Below, piece after piece: positions 8,329 to 17,206 of a stretch of DNA of 64,000 nucleotides. The translations under genes were made by a program, and so were the position numbers. This DNA is from Treponema sp. Marseille-Q3903 (GTDB lineage: Bacteria > Spirochaetota > Spirochaetia > Treponematales > Treponemataceae), in contig NZ_JACSEU010000002.1 of the NCBI RefSeq assembly GCF_014334335.1, positions 102,405 through 166,404 of the forward strand, given 5' to 3'. Below the pieces are notes generated by a model, which was not told where the DNA came from, did no database searches, and saw nothing but the letters and a program-made list of their open reading frames with translations. The first letter of the stretch is position 1; each line of letters opens with the position of its first letter.

Positions 8329-8398
8329 ACATAACATTTGGTTGTACCGCAAACGCAAGAAAAGCCTTGCGTTGTCGGGTTTGAAAACGTTGTTAGGC
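8329..8398 (-). repeat. attC-like integron recombination site A, after the ParE-type toxin
   Basis: Read leftward the site starts with the canonical inverse core GCCTAAC (8398-8392), directly after the toxin TAA codon, and ends with GTTATGT (8335-8329). A central hairpin with stem ACGCAAG/CTTGCGT lies at its middle. Its left half is strongly similar to attC-like site B near 7.4 kb. Size (70 bases), core sequences, imperfect dyad symmetry and position next to a stop codon all fit attC. Confidence 0.7.
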
Positions 8399-8740
8399 TT
8401 AGTTTCCATAATAACGAGATAATTTTGAAATTATTATATCTTCAAAATTTCTTCGACCATCAATGATTGTATGAACAATTACCTTGTTATCAGATATTTC
8501 ATAGAGGATTCTATAATATTCTTGAATAAGTTCTCTATATCGTAAAATTCCTTGCTTTTCCAGTTCTGGGACAACCCTACCACTTTTGGGGTGCCTCTGC
8601 AACGACATTACATTTTTTTCAAATTCAGAAATTAGTTTTTCAACATAATTCTGCGACAAAGAAAAATAATATTCTATAATTTCATTCAAATCGTCTTCTG
8701 CAAACCGAGAAACTATAACTTTTCTAATTTCATTTTTCAC
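8399..8740 (-). CDS. RelE/ParE-family toxin
   Basis: 113 residues with the RelE/ParE pattern: IVSRFAEDDLNEIIEYYFSLS, then FEKNVMSLQRHPKSGRVVPEL and the C-terminal strand core LRYRELIQEYYRILYEI plus VHTIIDGRR. ParE members poison gyrase and RelE members cut mRNA at the ribosome; the sequence alone does not separate them, although the helical N-terminus favours ParE. GTG start overlapping the antitoxin by 11 bases, with AAGGA upstream. Its stop touches attC-like site A. Confidence 0.88.
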   Translation of the reverse strand: MKNEIRKVIVSRFAEDDLNEIIEYYFSLSQNYVEKLISEFEKNVMSLQRHPKSGRVVPELEKQGILRYRELIQEYYRILYEISDNKVIVHTIIDGRRNFEDIIISKLSRYYGN

Positions 8741-9014
8741 AGTTATATTTCCTTTTCAAGTTTGAAAAGACTTCTGTTGCAGGTTTACATTTTCCTTTTT
8801 TTACATCTTGTTCAGAAAATTGAATGATTTTTAACAGGTTAAAGGCATTTTTCATTTCCTGATAAGATTCTACATCTATTAAAACAGCTCTTGATTCCCC
8901 ATTTTGAGTAATTACAAGAGGTTCTTTCCTATCATTGACAAAATTCATCATATCAGCCGCATTTGTTTTGATGTAAGAAATTGGTTTTATACATTCTTGA
9001 ACATTCGTAATCAT
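8730..9014 (-). CDS. Phd/YefM-family antitoxin
   Basis: 94 residues starting MITNVQECIKPISYIKTNAADMM, the Phd/YefM DNA-binding fold, with the diagnostic KEPLVITQNGESRAVLIDVESYQ segment. The C-terminal tail probably binds the toxin. ATG at 9012-9014 was chosen because GGAG sits just upstream; an in-frame TTG at 9062 would run through the promoter and operator. First gene of the antitoxin-toxin operon, overlapping the toxin by 11 bases. Confidence 0.9.
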   Translation of the reverse strand: MITNVQECIKPISYIKTNAADMMNFVNDRKEPLVITQNGESRAVLIDVESYQEMKNAFNLLKIIQFSEQDVKKGKCKPATEVFSNLKRKYNCEK

Positions 9015-9022
9015 GATTGTCT

Positions 9023-9054
9023 CCAGTCTTTTTATTATGCCATATTTAGACTGG
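9023..9054 (-). promoter_or_regulatory. Operator/promoter of the Phd-ParE pair
   Basis: CCAGTCT (9023-9029) and AGACTGG (9048-9054) form a perfect seven-base inverted repeat, 18 bases apart, just before the antitoxin RBS. A -10-like CATAAT in minus-strand reading lies between the arms. The layout suggests autoregulation by the antitoxin or complex. Confidence 0.5.
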
Positions 9055-9190
9055 AATAACAATTGTTTTTGGATAAAAGTATCATCAATAATTTAAAGAG
9101 GTGTACACCAAAGGGAAGCAGTTCAATCCCACGAAAAACCACCCCGCTAATTATTGCCAACAGCTTTGACTGCCGCTTGTGGAGCAATTT

Positions 9191-10747
9191 TTATCTCGTG
9201 AAAGTGTATACTTTTCCTTCGGTTACAAAACAATCTTTTGGGGTAACTTTTACCGGACTAAAAATCACTGTGTCAAAATCTGTAACAACTTTTTCGACCG
9301 TCTGTTTTTTTACAGTTTCTGTGATTGTCTTTGTTCCGAACTGCATCGCATAGACTTCGCCGAAAATCGAAGTGTCTCCATCTGAGCGAAATTGAATTAC
9401 ATTGTAAGCGCCGGCTTTCCCTGTAGAATAAACTCCTGTTTCATCTATGCCGTTATACTTTGCCTTGTAGTTGTAATCGGTAAATGATACTTCTACTGTA
9501 GAATCTGAAGATGTCCATAAAGGAGCTTTTTTTATTTCATTGTTATAAGTTGCAAGTTCTACATCGTCTTTTTCATTTTCAAAAGAGCTTTGAAGGCTGA
9601 GCTTTTTGTATTTACCGTTCCAAAGTGAATCGCTTTTTATGATGATATTTACATCATCCCTGAGGGCAACTTTAATTTCATCAAGGCTCGAAACTGAAAC
9701 ATCAAAACGCCTGTGTAGATTCATTATGTCTGCATTTGTTGTCGAAATATAAATACCATTGTGGCGAAGTTTTCCATCTTCCCACTCGTAAACTTCCTGA
9801 TAATCTTTGTAAAGCTGGATAATCTGACGGTCATCGTAATTAAAATAAAGATATCTGATATTGCCATCAGTATTGTCCGTCTTGTACCAAAGCCCGTCCA
9901 AAAATTTTGCAAAAGTCTCGATAGTTCCATCTTGAATTTTTGAAAGTGCGGTCTCTGCAAGCCTGTCTGCATTTACTCTAATCTGCCGGTAAAGTTCGTA
10001 TTTTTGAGCAGAAGGATTCCACCTATATTCCTGCTGAATCTGATTTTGGTTGATTTTTTTTGTGTCTTCCGAATTTCCGTCAGTTTCCGCTTTGTCAGAC
10101 TTATAAACCCAAACAGAAAAACTTTCTCCTTTTGATAGCGCCAACTCATAAGCTTCTGATCGCTCTGTCTGCTGAATAAACACTGTTCCGTCAGATTCAA
10201 AATCGCCGATCAATTCCATATCATTTTTCCCATTGCCTGCAACAAAATAATAGATTTTCATCACATAATTTCCATCATCTGCGACTCCGTGATAGATGAG
10301 AGCTTTTTTGTGCTCACCTGTTACATCCATTCCTGAGTATGAAAAAGTTCTTGTTTTTGTAAACTTTGTATCAATCGGCGTAAGTCTCTTGAAAGCTCCT
10401 GTTTTAGGCTCAAGCAAAGCAGGTACAATCCAAAGACTCTGTGAATTGGATTGTCGAATAACGATAACCTCATCATCATAACCATCGTTGTTTATATCCA
10501 TTGTAAGCGTGCTTATCAGAGTTTCTCCTGAATACAATGGAACAAATGTTTCATATTTTTCAGTTTCGTAAGATTGGCGCTCTACTTCAGTTTCAGCATC
10601 TGAATTTGAAGAAGATTTAGGCGTTACAATTTTTGCCCGCGTCATAGTTTTTTCTCTATAGTTAAAAAATACATTTGTCGCAAGGAATGCAATTCCAATA
10701 ACTGCAATTGCAAAAATAAACATTAAAGTTACTGTTTTAGACTTCAT
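9191..10747 (-). CDS. Pallilysin-related adhesin (Tp0751-like), without the HExxH motif
   Basis: 518 residues from the ATG at 10747; a TTG seven codons upstream is less likely. An N-terminal membrane anchor or signal helix (VTLMFIFAIAVIGIAFLATNVFF) is followed by a repeat-like segment with NNDGYDDEVIVI. A domain at about residues 275-415 aligns by eye with T. pallidum Tp0751: FLDGLWYKTD matches LLAGLWIQTE and SDSLWNGKY matches STSMWDGQY. Tp0751 is a lipocalin-fold host-matrix and endothelium adhesin. Its HEVIH stretch corresponds to DEIK here, so a zinc protease activity is not supported. The protein is more than twice as long as Tp0751. Surface or periplasmic location is inferred. Confidence 0.75.
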   Translation of the reverse strand: MKSKTVTLMFIFAIAVIGIAFLATNVFFNYREKTMTRAKIVTPKSSSNSDAETEVERQSYETEKYETFVPLYSGETLISTLTMDINNDGYDDEVIVIRQSNSQSLWIVPALLEPKTGAFKRLTPIDTKFTKTRTFSYSGMDVTGEHKKALIYHGVADDGNYVMKIYYFVAGNGKNDMELIGDFESDGTVFIQQTERSEAYELALSKGESFSVWVYKSDKAETDGNSEDTKKINQNQIQQEYRWNPSAQKYELYRQIRVNADRLAETALSKIQDGTIETFAKFLDGLWYKTDNTDGNIRYLYFNYDDRQIIQLYKDYQEVYEWEDGKLRHNGIYISTTNADIMNLHRRFDVSVSSLDEIKVALRDDVNIIIKSDSLWNGKYKKLSLQSSFENEKDDVELATYNNEIKKAPLWTSSDSTVEVSFTDYNYKAKYNGIDETGVYSTGKAGAYNVIQFRSDGDTSIFGEVYAMQFGTKTITETVKKQTVEKVVTDFDTVIFSPVKVTPKDCFVTEGKVYTFTR

Positions 10748-10854
10748 AGTTCTAAATAATATTGACAAATCTACTTTTTCTCAAGGTATATGAGTTAGCA
10801 ATTTAAAAACCATAGCGTTGCAAGTTGTTCAACAATTAATTGCAAATATTTCAC

Positions 10855-10931
10855 TTTACGCAATGTTTATAATTAAATATAATTTTGTCAGATAATTTAA
10901 GCAAATCACAAAGTATTTTATTTTAGAGGAG
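10855..10931 (+). promoter_or_regulatory. Probable ilvC promoter and Shine-Dalgarno
   Basis: TTTACG (10855-10860) and TATAAT (10878-10883) are 17 bases apart. AGAGGAG at 10925-10931 is a strong ribosome site before the ilvC ATG. Upstream, a TTGTTCAACAA palindrome (about 10825-10835) may be an operator. No T-box or attenuator was recognised. Confidence 0.4.
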
Positions 10932-10937
10932 ACAAAA

Positions 10938-12416
10938 ATGGGTGAAAATTACTTCAACAAAATCACATGGCGCCAAGCTCGCCTTCAGTTGGGACGCTGC
11001 CGTTCTATGGCAAAAGAAGAGTTTTCAGATGGCGTAAACGTCCTTAAAGGTAAAAAAATTGTAATCGTCGGATGCGGTGCACAGGGATTGAATCAAGGGC
11101 TTTGTCTTCGTGATTCAGGGCTCGATGTCAGTTATGCTCTCAGAGAGTCTGCAATTTCGGAAAAACGTCAATCTTGGAAAAATGCTGTAGAAAATGGATT
11201 TAGAGTTGGGACTTATGATGAAATAATTCCGACTGCTGATTTTGTCGGAAATCTCACTCCTGATAAACAACACTCTGCTGTGATTTCAGAAATAATGAAG
11301 CTGATGAAAAAAGGCGCTGCGTTGTGGTACTCACACGGTTTTAATTTGATTGAAGAAGGAATGCAGATTCGCCCTGATATAACTGTCGTGATGTGTGCTC
11401 CAAAGGGACCGGGAACAGAAGTTTGGCATGAATTCCAAAGGGGATTTGGAGTTCCGGACCTTATCGCTGTTCATCCTGACAACGATCCGGAAAAAAAAGG
11501 CTGGGCTTATGCGAAAGCTCTTGCAGTTGGAATGGGCGGCACTAAAGCCGGCGTGCTTGAATCTTCGTTTATTGCGGAAGTAAAATCAGACTTGATGGGA
11601 GAACAGACAATTCTCTGCGGCATGCTCCAAGCCGGCACAATAGTTTGCTTTGACAAAATGATTGAAGAAGGAATAAGCCCTGAATATGCGACAAAATTGC
11701 TGATGCACGGATGGAACGTAATTTCCGAAGCTCTCAAATGGGGTGGAATCACAAACATGATGGACAGGCTTTCTAATCCTGCAAAAATCAAAGCTAACGA
11801 ACTTTCAAAAGAAATCAAAAAAATCCTGACTCCGCTTTACCAAAAGCACATGGATGACATAATCTCAGGCGAATTCTCAAGAATAATGATGAAAGATTGG
11901 GCAAACGGCGACAAAGATTTGCTTTCATGGCGCGAAGATACTGGAAAACTCCCGTTTGAGTCTGCAAAAGAAACATCCGAAGAAATTTCCGAGCAGGAAT
12001 ATTTTGACAAAGGGATTTTGATGGTTGCGATGGTAAAAGCCGGCTGTGAGCTCGCATTTGAAACAATGGTTGATGCGGGAATTAAACCTGAATCGGCTTA
12101 TTACGAATCGCTTCACGAAGTTCCGCTTATTGCAAACTTAATCGACAGAAAGCGTCTTTATGAAATGAACAGAGTTATTTCCGATACGGCAGAATATGGC
12201 TGTTATTTGTTCAGCAGAGTTGCCGTTCCTATCATGGAAAAAGAGCTGATGCCAAATCTCCATGCAGACGTTGTAGGAAAAGGATTGAGCCTCAAAGACA
12301 ATTCTGTAAACAACGCAGAACTTGTAAAAGTAAACGACGAAATCAGAAATCATCCGATTGAAATAGTTGGAAAAAGATTGCGCGATTACATGACCGCGAT
12401 GAAAGCTATAATTTAA
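10938..12416 (+). CDS. ilvC: Ketol-acid reductoisomerase, long class II form
   Basis: 492 residues, the length of the Escherichia coli-type (class II) enzyme with duplicated knotted C-terminal domains. The Rossmann motif VGCGAQG is at about 44-50, followed by SHGFNL and PKGPGTEV. Metal-binding carboxylates are in [14 protein letters not shown] and again in the second repeat ([13 protein letters not shown]). It converts acetolactate or acetohydroxybutyrate to dihydroxy acids in valine and isoleucine synthesis, using NADPH. No other ilv gene is adjacent, so it stands as a single-gene unit. Class II enzymes are less common than the short form in bacteria. Confidence 0.97.
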   Translation: MGENYFNKITWRQARLQLGRCRSMAKEEFSDGVNVLKGKKIVIVGCGAQGLNQGLCLRDSGLDVSYALRESAISEKRQSWKNAVENGFRVGTYDEIIPTADFVGNLTPDKQHSAVISEIMKLMKKGAALWYSHGFNLIEEGMQIRPDITVVMCAPKGPGTEVWHEFQRGFGVPDLIAVHPDNDPEKKGWAYAKALAVGMGGTKAGVLESSFIAEVKSDLMGEQTILCGMLQAGTIVCFDKMIEEGISPEYATKLLMHGWNVISEALKWGGITNMMDRLSNPAKIKANELSKEIKKILTPLYQKHMDDIISGEFSRIMMKDWANGDKDLLSWREDTGKLPFESAKETSEEISEQEYFDKGILMVAMVKAGCELAFETMVDAGIKPESAYYESLHEVPLIANLIDRKRLYEMNRVISDTAEYGCYLFSRVAVPIMEKELMPNLHADVVGKGLSLKDNSVNNAELVKVNDEIRNHPIEIVGKRLRDYMTAMKAII

Positions 12417-12429
12417 AAAACATCAACAG

Positions 12430-12453
12430 GGGGTGGCAGAATTTTGCCGCCCC
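12430..12453. terminator. Hairpin between convergent ilvC and Na/Pi transporter genes
   Basis: GGGGTGGCA (12430-12438) pairs with TGCCGCCCC (12445-12453), nine pairs with one G-T wobble and a six-base loop. In minus-strand reading a T-run (GTTTTTT) follows after about ten bases, on the ilvC side. It probably ends transcription from one or both sides. Confidence 0.6.
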
Positions 12454-12474
12454 GCTCCTCTCTCGTTTCAAAAT

Positions 12475-14121
12475 CTAAATATTTACAAGCACTTCCGAAA
12501 TGTTAAAACAGTTGTCACCGATATGTTCAATTGTACGAACTAGGTCGATATACAAAAGTTCAGATTTGACATCTGCACCGCTCTCAAGCCGTTTGCGGGC
12601 AACTTTTTTAAGGTCTTTTCTGAATGCGTCGATTCCGTCTTCGAGTTCGCGTGCTAGTTCAAGCTTTTCAGGCGTGATGTGTTTGTTGATATTGATTCTT
12701 ATAAACTGAAGGAATTGTCGGGCTAATTCTATATAAGGTAAAAGGCGTTCCATATCATCCTGCTGGAACTTCATCTTCTTCTGAATGCTGCGGACAATCA
12801 GCATGACTGTAGCATAACAACTGTCGCTCATATTTTCAAGCTCATCTACAATCTGAATCATATTTGAAACATGATTGAGCTGTTTTTCAGTCAGCTGCAA
12901 AGATTCACATTTTATTAAATAACGAGTAATTTGCTCATGCATCTGATCGACATAATTTTCTGCACGCTCGCTCGCTTCCTCGTACTCTTCAATAAATTTT
13001 CGATCGCGTTTCATAATTCCAATCTGAATTTTGTCGAACATATCTGTCACGACATCTGTCATATCGGCAATCGCTTTTTCTGCCTGAATTATGTGAATTG
13101 CGGCACTATCCTTTGTGACAAGCTCAGTGAATTCGAGCCTATATGTAGAAGAAGTAGATTCTTTGTCATCTTTGATAATCTTTTTTGAAAGAGCAACGAG
13201 AAGTGACTGCAACGGAAATAAAGCGAGCGTTGAAAGCATTTTAAATACTGTGTGAAGCATTGAAATGCGGATAGCGATGTTTGAATTAACTCCGCCGGGA
13301 GTCAACAAAACTACAAGGTTCAAAAATTGCTCAAAGAAAAGAAGTGCAAAGAAAGTTCCAAACACATTGAACATAACATGAATAGATGCAGAACGTTTTG
13401 CATCTGCATTTGTCTTAATCGAAGCAAGGACTGCATCTATTGTAGAACCGAGGTTGCTTCCCAATGTCATCGCTGCAGCAAGTTCCCAAGAAACCAATTT
13501 ATTGTAAGCCATCGTTATTACAATAGCAGAAAATGCTGAAGAAGAATGAAGCAAAGCTGTGATTATGATACCGATTAAAAACCCAAGAAGAATTGCCAAC
13601 GGTCCGGTGCCTTGAATCTTTAACAACCAGCCAAGATTTTCGTACGTAAATACAGAAGACAGCCCACTTATTCCCAAGAAAAGCATGGCAAATCCCATTA
13701 TAGCTTCGGAAATATTTTTCCATCTTCCTTTCTTAAAAATTGAAAAAAGATACCCAAATCCAAACAGAGGAATTACAAAAGTTGAGATTTTGAAGTTGAA
13801 TCCGAAGATAGAGACAATCCATGAGGTGATTGTAGTACCGATATTCGCACCAAAAATAACACCTACAGATTGTGATAAAGTCATCAAGCCCACATTGACA
13901 AAAGTTACAACCATAACAGTTGTTGCACCTGATGACTGAATTATCATTGTAATAAAGAGTCCTGTTAAAAGCGACATGAAACGGTTGCCTGTTAGAACAG
14001 AAAGTGCTCTCTGTAAACGTTCACCGGCACTTTTTTGAACACCGTCACTCATCAATTTCATCCCATAAAGGAGAAAGCCAAGACCGCCTATCAGTTCTAA
14101 TATAAGTTTTACGATATTCAT
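12475..14121 (-). CDS. Na+/phosphate cotransporter (NptA type) with C-terminal PhoU-like domain
   Basis: 548 residues. About eight membrane segments carry the inverted Na/Pi-cotransporter repeats, each with its QSS-type motif: TMIIQSSGATTVMV near residue 62 and LLHSSSAFSAIV near residue 191. From about residue 340 a soluble helical region (AEKAIADMTDVVTDMFDKI, QIVDELENMSDSCYATV, IEHIGDNCFNISEVL) matches the PhoU domain. It likely imports phosphate with Na+ and may be regulated through PhoU. The polyphosphate genes near 56-59 kb are a possible sink. Single gene, convergent with ilvC. Confidence 0.92.
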   Translation of the reverse strand: MNIVKLILELIGGLGFLLYGMKLMSDGVQKSAGERLQRALSVLTGNRFMSLLTGLFITMIIQSSGATTVMVVTFVNVGLMTLSQSVGVIFGANIGTTITSWIVSIFGFNFKISTFVIPLFGFGYLFSIFKKGRWKNISEAIMGFAMLFLGISGLSSVFTYENLGWLLKIQGTGPLAILLGFLIGIIITALLHSSSAFSAIVITMAYNKLVSWELAAAMTLGSNLGSTIDAVLASIKTNADAKRSASIHVMFNVFGTFFALLFFEQFLNLVVLLTPGGVNSNIAIRISMLHTVFKMLSTLALFPLQSLLVALSKKIIKDDKESTSSTYRLEFTELVTKDSAAIHIIQAEKAIADMTDVVTDMFDKIQIGIMKRDRKFIEEYEEASERAENYVDQMHEQITRYLIKCESLQLTEKQLNHVSNMIQIVDELENMSDSCYATVMLIVRSIQKKMKFQQDDMERLLPYIELARQFLQFIRININKHITPEKLELARELEDGIDAFRKDLKKVARKRLESGADVKSELLYIDLVRTIEHIGDNCFNISEVLVNI

Positions 14122-14195
14122 GTTTAAATAATATCTGAAAATAATAAGCTTTTCAAGAAAAATAAAATCAAGTATAATGCACGCAGGGTGTGGGA

Positions 14196-14975
14196 ATGAA
14201 AATCAATAAACCGGTAGTTTCAAAGCTTTTTGCAATTTTGTTTGCGGCATCATTTTTTACCGGACTTACATGCTGCAAACAAGAACAGATTGAAACATCG
14301 ACATCAAATACAATCGAAATAAAACTTCAGACAGGAAATACAGAAAACTTAATCTCGACACCTCAAAAATGGCATGTTACAAATAAACGAATCTTGGTTC
14401 TTTTTGGTTATGATTTCAACACGCCGGAAATTAAAGAAACTATCATTGAAATGCTCGGAGACAATTATGGGCTCGATCAAGATGGAGGATTGATTTACCC
14501 ACTTGTATATCCTGATGATTTTAAACGCGGTACGCGTTCTTATATAAGCGAACTGACATCGTATCTTCAGTCAGATGATAAAGAATTTGCCGGTGTAATT
14601 TTGCTCGGTGCTCCTGAAAACACACATGCAGCTCTCGCAAGAAATCAGGACAAGTGGAATCAAGAAGTTCCTTACGCAGTCATCGCTCTTTTCCCGCAAG
14701 ATGACGTGCTCGGGATTGAATCGACATGCGACATAGTGCTCGATAAAGGTCTATCAGCAGAAATCACAGACGACGAAGTTGAAGGTGAACTTATTGCAGA
14801 AGCTCCTGAGATTATAAAGCAGGCTGTCGATTATCTGATAGATACGGAAACTTCTTTTACCCGCGACTCATCTTTACAGCGCCATTTGAAAAACATTTTG
14901 AAAGATTTTAAGTTTCATCATCACACGGATCCTGAAACAGGATTGCAATCTATAAATCACTTTATTTTAAATTGA
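14196..14975 (+). CDS. Putative lipoprotein of unknown function
   Basis: 259 residues from the ATG at 14196 (an in-frame GTG lies two codons earlier; CAGGG is upstream of both). The signal sequence ends in a lipobox-like LTCC at about residues 27-30. The mature part has alternating strands and helices (RILVLFGYDFNTPEI, EFAGVILLGAPENTHAAL, YAVIALFPQDD, CDIVLDK), which looks like an alpha/beta periplasmic-binding or Rossmann-like fold. No family name can be given with confidence. It precedes the metallophosphoesterase on the same strand. Confidence 0.7.
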   Translation: MKINKPVVSKLFAILFAASFFTGLTCCKQEQIETSTSNTIEIKLQTGNTENLISTPQKWHVTNKRILVLFGYDFNTPEIKETIIEMLGDNYGLDQDGGLIYPLVYPDDFKRGTRSYISELTSYLQSDDKEFAGVILLGAPENTHAALARNQDKWNQEVPYAVIALFPQDDVLGIESTCDIVLDKGLSAEITDDEVEGELIAEAPEIIKQAVDYLIDTETSFTRDSSLQRHLKNILKDFKFHHHTDPETGLQSINHFILN

Positions 14976-15026
14976 TTTTTTACAAAACGAGATTTTTTGG
15001 CAAAACGGGATTTTCGGCAGGATTTT

Positions 15027-15680
15027 ATGGAATTCACACAGAGAATTGATGGCTTAATTGGCGAAGAAAAATATATCAAAATGCTTGAGACTAAAGACCT
15101 CTCTCGTCTGCTTGTTGTTTCTGATTCACACGGAGAAACTCCGGCTCTAAAATCAATAATCAAAAACTTTGGAAAAACTTGCGACGCACTTATTTTTTGC
15201 GGAGATGGACTGTGCGATATTGCGCGCATATTAAACAACTACAATTTAGATGAAGAATTAAAAAACAGCATTCCTCATGTCATCGCACTTGTAAGGGGAA
15301 ACTGCGACCCAAGTTCCTACCCTGTCACAAAAGAATTTTTCATAACTGCCCCAGACTCGCAGGCTCTAAAAGTAAACGGTCAAAATATTATGATTTTTCA
15401 CGGTCACAAAGAAGGCGTCAAATACGGAATCAACGCTTTGGACTTTGCGAAAAGAGATGAAAACTGTAAAACTTTTTTTTACGGGCACACACACGTTGCA
15501 AGAGAATTGCACAAAGGTGATTTTACTTTTATAAATCCCGGAAGCTGCTCATATCCTCGTTCAGGCCAACCGCCAAGTTTTGCAATTGCAACTGTCGGAA
15601 AAACGTTTATCTCAACTTCATTTATAAAAATTAACTATGAAAGTGCAGATAAAAGATTTTCTACATGGCAGCCATTCTAA
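15027..15680 (+). CDS. YfcE/MJ0936-type metallophosphoesterase
   Basis: 217 residues from the ATG at 15027, preceded by GGCAGGA; a TTG at 14997 is the alternative. Calcineurin-like metal motifs are in order: VVSDSHGE, FCGDGLCD, VRGNCD, FHGHKEG and YGHTHVARE, then FINPGSCSYPR. These fit the small YfcE subfamily of phosphodiesterases and phosphatases. The usual GNHD is GNCD, which is the normal variant in this subfamily. Substrate unknown; cytoplasmic. Its 3' end overlaps the convergent MBL gene by 20 bases. Confidence 0.9.
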   Translation: MEFTQRIDGLIGEEKYIKMLETKDLSRLLVVSDSHGETPALKSIIKNFGKTCDALIFCGDGLCDIARILNNYNLDEELKNSIPHVIALVRGNCDPSSYPVTKEFFITAPDSQALKVNGQNIMIFHGHKEGVKYGINALDFAKRDENCKTFFYGHTHVARELHKGDFTFINPGSCSYPRSGQPPSFAIATVGKTFISTSFIKINYESADKRFSTWQPF

Positions 15681-16332
15681 ACCCGAACGAATCATGACCA
15701 GGGTAAACAAGAGTGCCGGAAGGAATAATTTTGTAAAGTTTTGCGAGGCTTTGACGCATTTTTATATCATCACCTCCAAGCATATCCGTTCGTCCGTATC
15801 CACCGTAATCAAACAAAGTGTCGCCTGAGATTAAAACGCTCTCAGTTTTCTTTGATTCGGTATCGCAGACAAAATCACTTTTATACAGACAGATTGAACC
15901 TGGAGTGTGCCCCGGTGTGTGAATAACTTTCCATTCAAAAATGATGTCGCCGTCTTTCACAGTTACATCACAATGCGGCTGCTCTGAAACGACATCCAGC
16001 AAATCAGACATTCCAAAGCTGCCCAAAACAGCCCTGTTCATTGGTCCAGGCGGATTTATCAACTCGGCTTCTTCCGATTTATGAACGTATATCAATGCAT
16101 TCGGGAAAGACTGTTTCACTTGCTTGATGCCTGTTATATGGTCAAAATGAGTGTGAGTTAGGACGATTCCAACACAATCAAGATTTTTAGATTTGATAAA
16201 ATCAACGATTTTTGTTTCATCACCTGAGAGTTTGCATGCGGCGGGATCGACTACAAAGCATTTTCCTTGCTCAACAGGAACAATCAGAGTGTTCACGCCG
16301 AGAATTCCTGTCTGAATTACTTGAATTTCCAT
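15661..16332 (-). CDS. MBL-fold metallohydrolase (GloB/YcbL-like)
   Basis: 223 residues with a complete dinuclear zinc set: HTHFDH at about 60-65, HTPGHTPGS with the next His at about 140, SGDTLFD with the bridging Asp, and the final His in VYPGHD. The compact size and the GGYGRTDMLGG loop match the glyoxalase-II-like YcbL subgroup. It may hydrolyse a thioester such as S-lactoylglutathione or another small substrate; the specificity cannot be read. ATG start. It lies downstream of the DbpA-domain gene after a 58-base gap. Confidence 0.9.
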   Translation of the reverse strand: MEIQVIQTGILGVNTLIVPVEQGKCFVVDPAACKLSGDETKIVDFIKSKNLDCVGIVLTHTHFDHITGIKQVKQSFPNALIYVHKSEEAELINPPGPMNRAVLGSFGMSDLLDVVSEQPHCDVTVKDGDIIFEWKVIHTPGHTPGSICLYKSDFVCDTESKKTESVLISGDTLFDYGGYGRTDMLGGDDIKMRQSLAKLYKIIPSGTLVYPGHDSFGFRMAAM

Positions 16333-16390
16333 ATGATAAATAGCGGAGAATCATAAAAACTGTTTTACAATCTTTATAATCCTCCTGTTT

Positions 16391-17206
16391 TTATACGCCG
16401 AACGGTTCCTTATCAGCGGCTGCTTTTTCGGCTGCCATATACGCAGCTGCGTCTTCTGCCGACATATCCGATTCGGAAATACCTTCGCCATTTGAACTGC
16501 TGTGTTGCATATCAGACTCTGAAGTCTGATTTCCCGTATTTTCAGTTCCATCAGCTTCGTCATCATCAAGTTTTTGATGACTGTAGCTTACTGCAAGCTT
16601 GCGTCCTCTGTAATCATAACCGTTTAATTTGTCGATCGCTGTCTGAGCGTCCGAAGTATAAAGCTGAACAAATGAATAATTAGCTAAAACTTTGATATCT
16701 CCGATTCTCTCGCGGTCGATGCCTGCAATTGCTATAAGAATTCCAACAAGGTCACGCGGATAGACTCTGCGGTTTTTACCGATGCTTATAAAAATCGATG
16801 TTGCTTCAGATTCAGGAATCTCTACACGTGGATGGCGAGGTCTTTCTTCCTGAGTTTCGTCTGCAAATGATTCTGTCTCTGTCTGGCGGTCGGCACGTGC
16901 AGTTTTAAATTCTTGACGATTGTTGCGATTGTTTCTATCCTTGCGGGCATTTCGTCTGTTTCGTTCATCGCGGTCCCCGTTATCGCGACTGCTGCCTCCG
17001 AATGAACGGTAACGTTTTAAAGATTCTTTTAACATGTATGCAATGACATACTTTCTCACAGTTAAAGGAACATTCTTCTTAAAAAGTTTATTCAAGTCTG
17101 CAAGAATGTCTACATTTTCTGTTGTTCTAACTCTCTCTGTTGCCTGCTGAAGATACTCAGCTAACTGATTTTCATTAATTTCAAATTCATGATTAAATGA
17201 CATCAT
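16391..17206 (-). CDS. Stand-alone DbpA-type RNA-binding domain protein
   Basis: 271 residues. An N-terminal helical region (1-70) leads into a low-complexity linker rich in Arg, Asp and Asn (about 75-125). The C-terminal DbpA RNA-binding domain (VYPRDLVGILIAIAGIDRERIGDIKVL, SFVQLY, LNGYDYRGRKLAV) covers about 138-210, and an Ala/Ser/Glu-rich tail follows. In DEAD-box helicases this domain targets the helicase to 23S rRNA hairpin 92. Here it occurs without a helicase core, so it may be an RNA chaperone or adaptor. The start overlaps the UPF0158-GNAT stop by four bases (ATGA). Confidence 0.82.
   Translation of the reverse strand: MMSFNHEFEINENQLAEYLQQATERVRTTENVDILADLNKLFKKNVPLTVRKYVIAYMLKESLKRYRSFGGSSRDNGDRDERNRRNARKDRNNRNNRQEFKTARADRQTETESFADETQEERPRHPRVEIPESEATSIFISIGKNRRVYPRDLVGILIAIAGIDRERIGDIKVLANYSFVQLYTSDAQTAIDKLNGYDYRGRKLAVSYSHQKLDDDEADGTENTGNQTSESDMQHSSSNGEGISESDMSAEDAAAYMAAEKAAADKEPFGV

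Larger units (their letters stand above)
7327..8334 (-). mobile_element. Probable single integron gene cassette (mazEF plus broken small gene), no integrase nearby
   Basis: The 1,008-bp segment between the two inferred crossover points (within GTTATGT at 8335-8329 and GTTAGAA at 7327-7321) carries a small broken membrane-protein gene, a mini-ORF and the MazEF-type pair, all leftward, with attC-like site B directly after the last stop codon. This is the organisation of an integron cassette. No tyrosine recombinase of IntI type is in the window, so it would be classed as an attC cluster lacking an integrase or a piece of a larger array. Large chromosomal integrons are known from Treponema denticola. 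Confidence 0.6.

Noticed and set aside
9063-9385. Plus-strand frames after the antitoxin and a tRNA-like TTCAATCCC near 9120
   Set aside because: The frames are antisense to the adhesin gene or in the promoter gap; no acceptor stem or other tRNA arms accompany the T-loop-like string.
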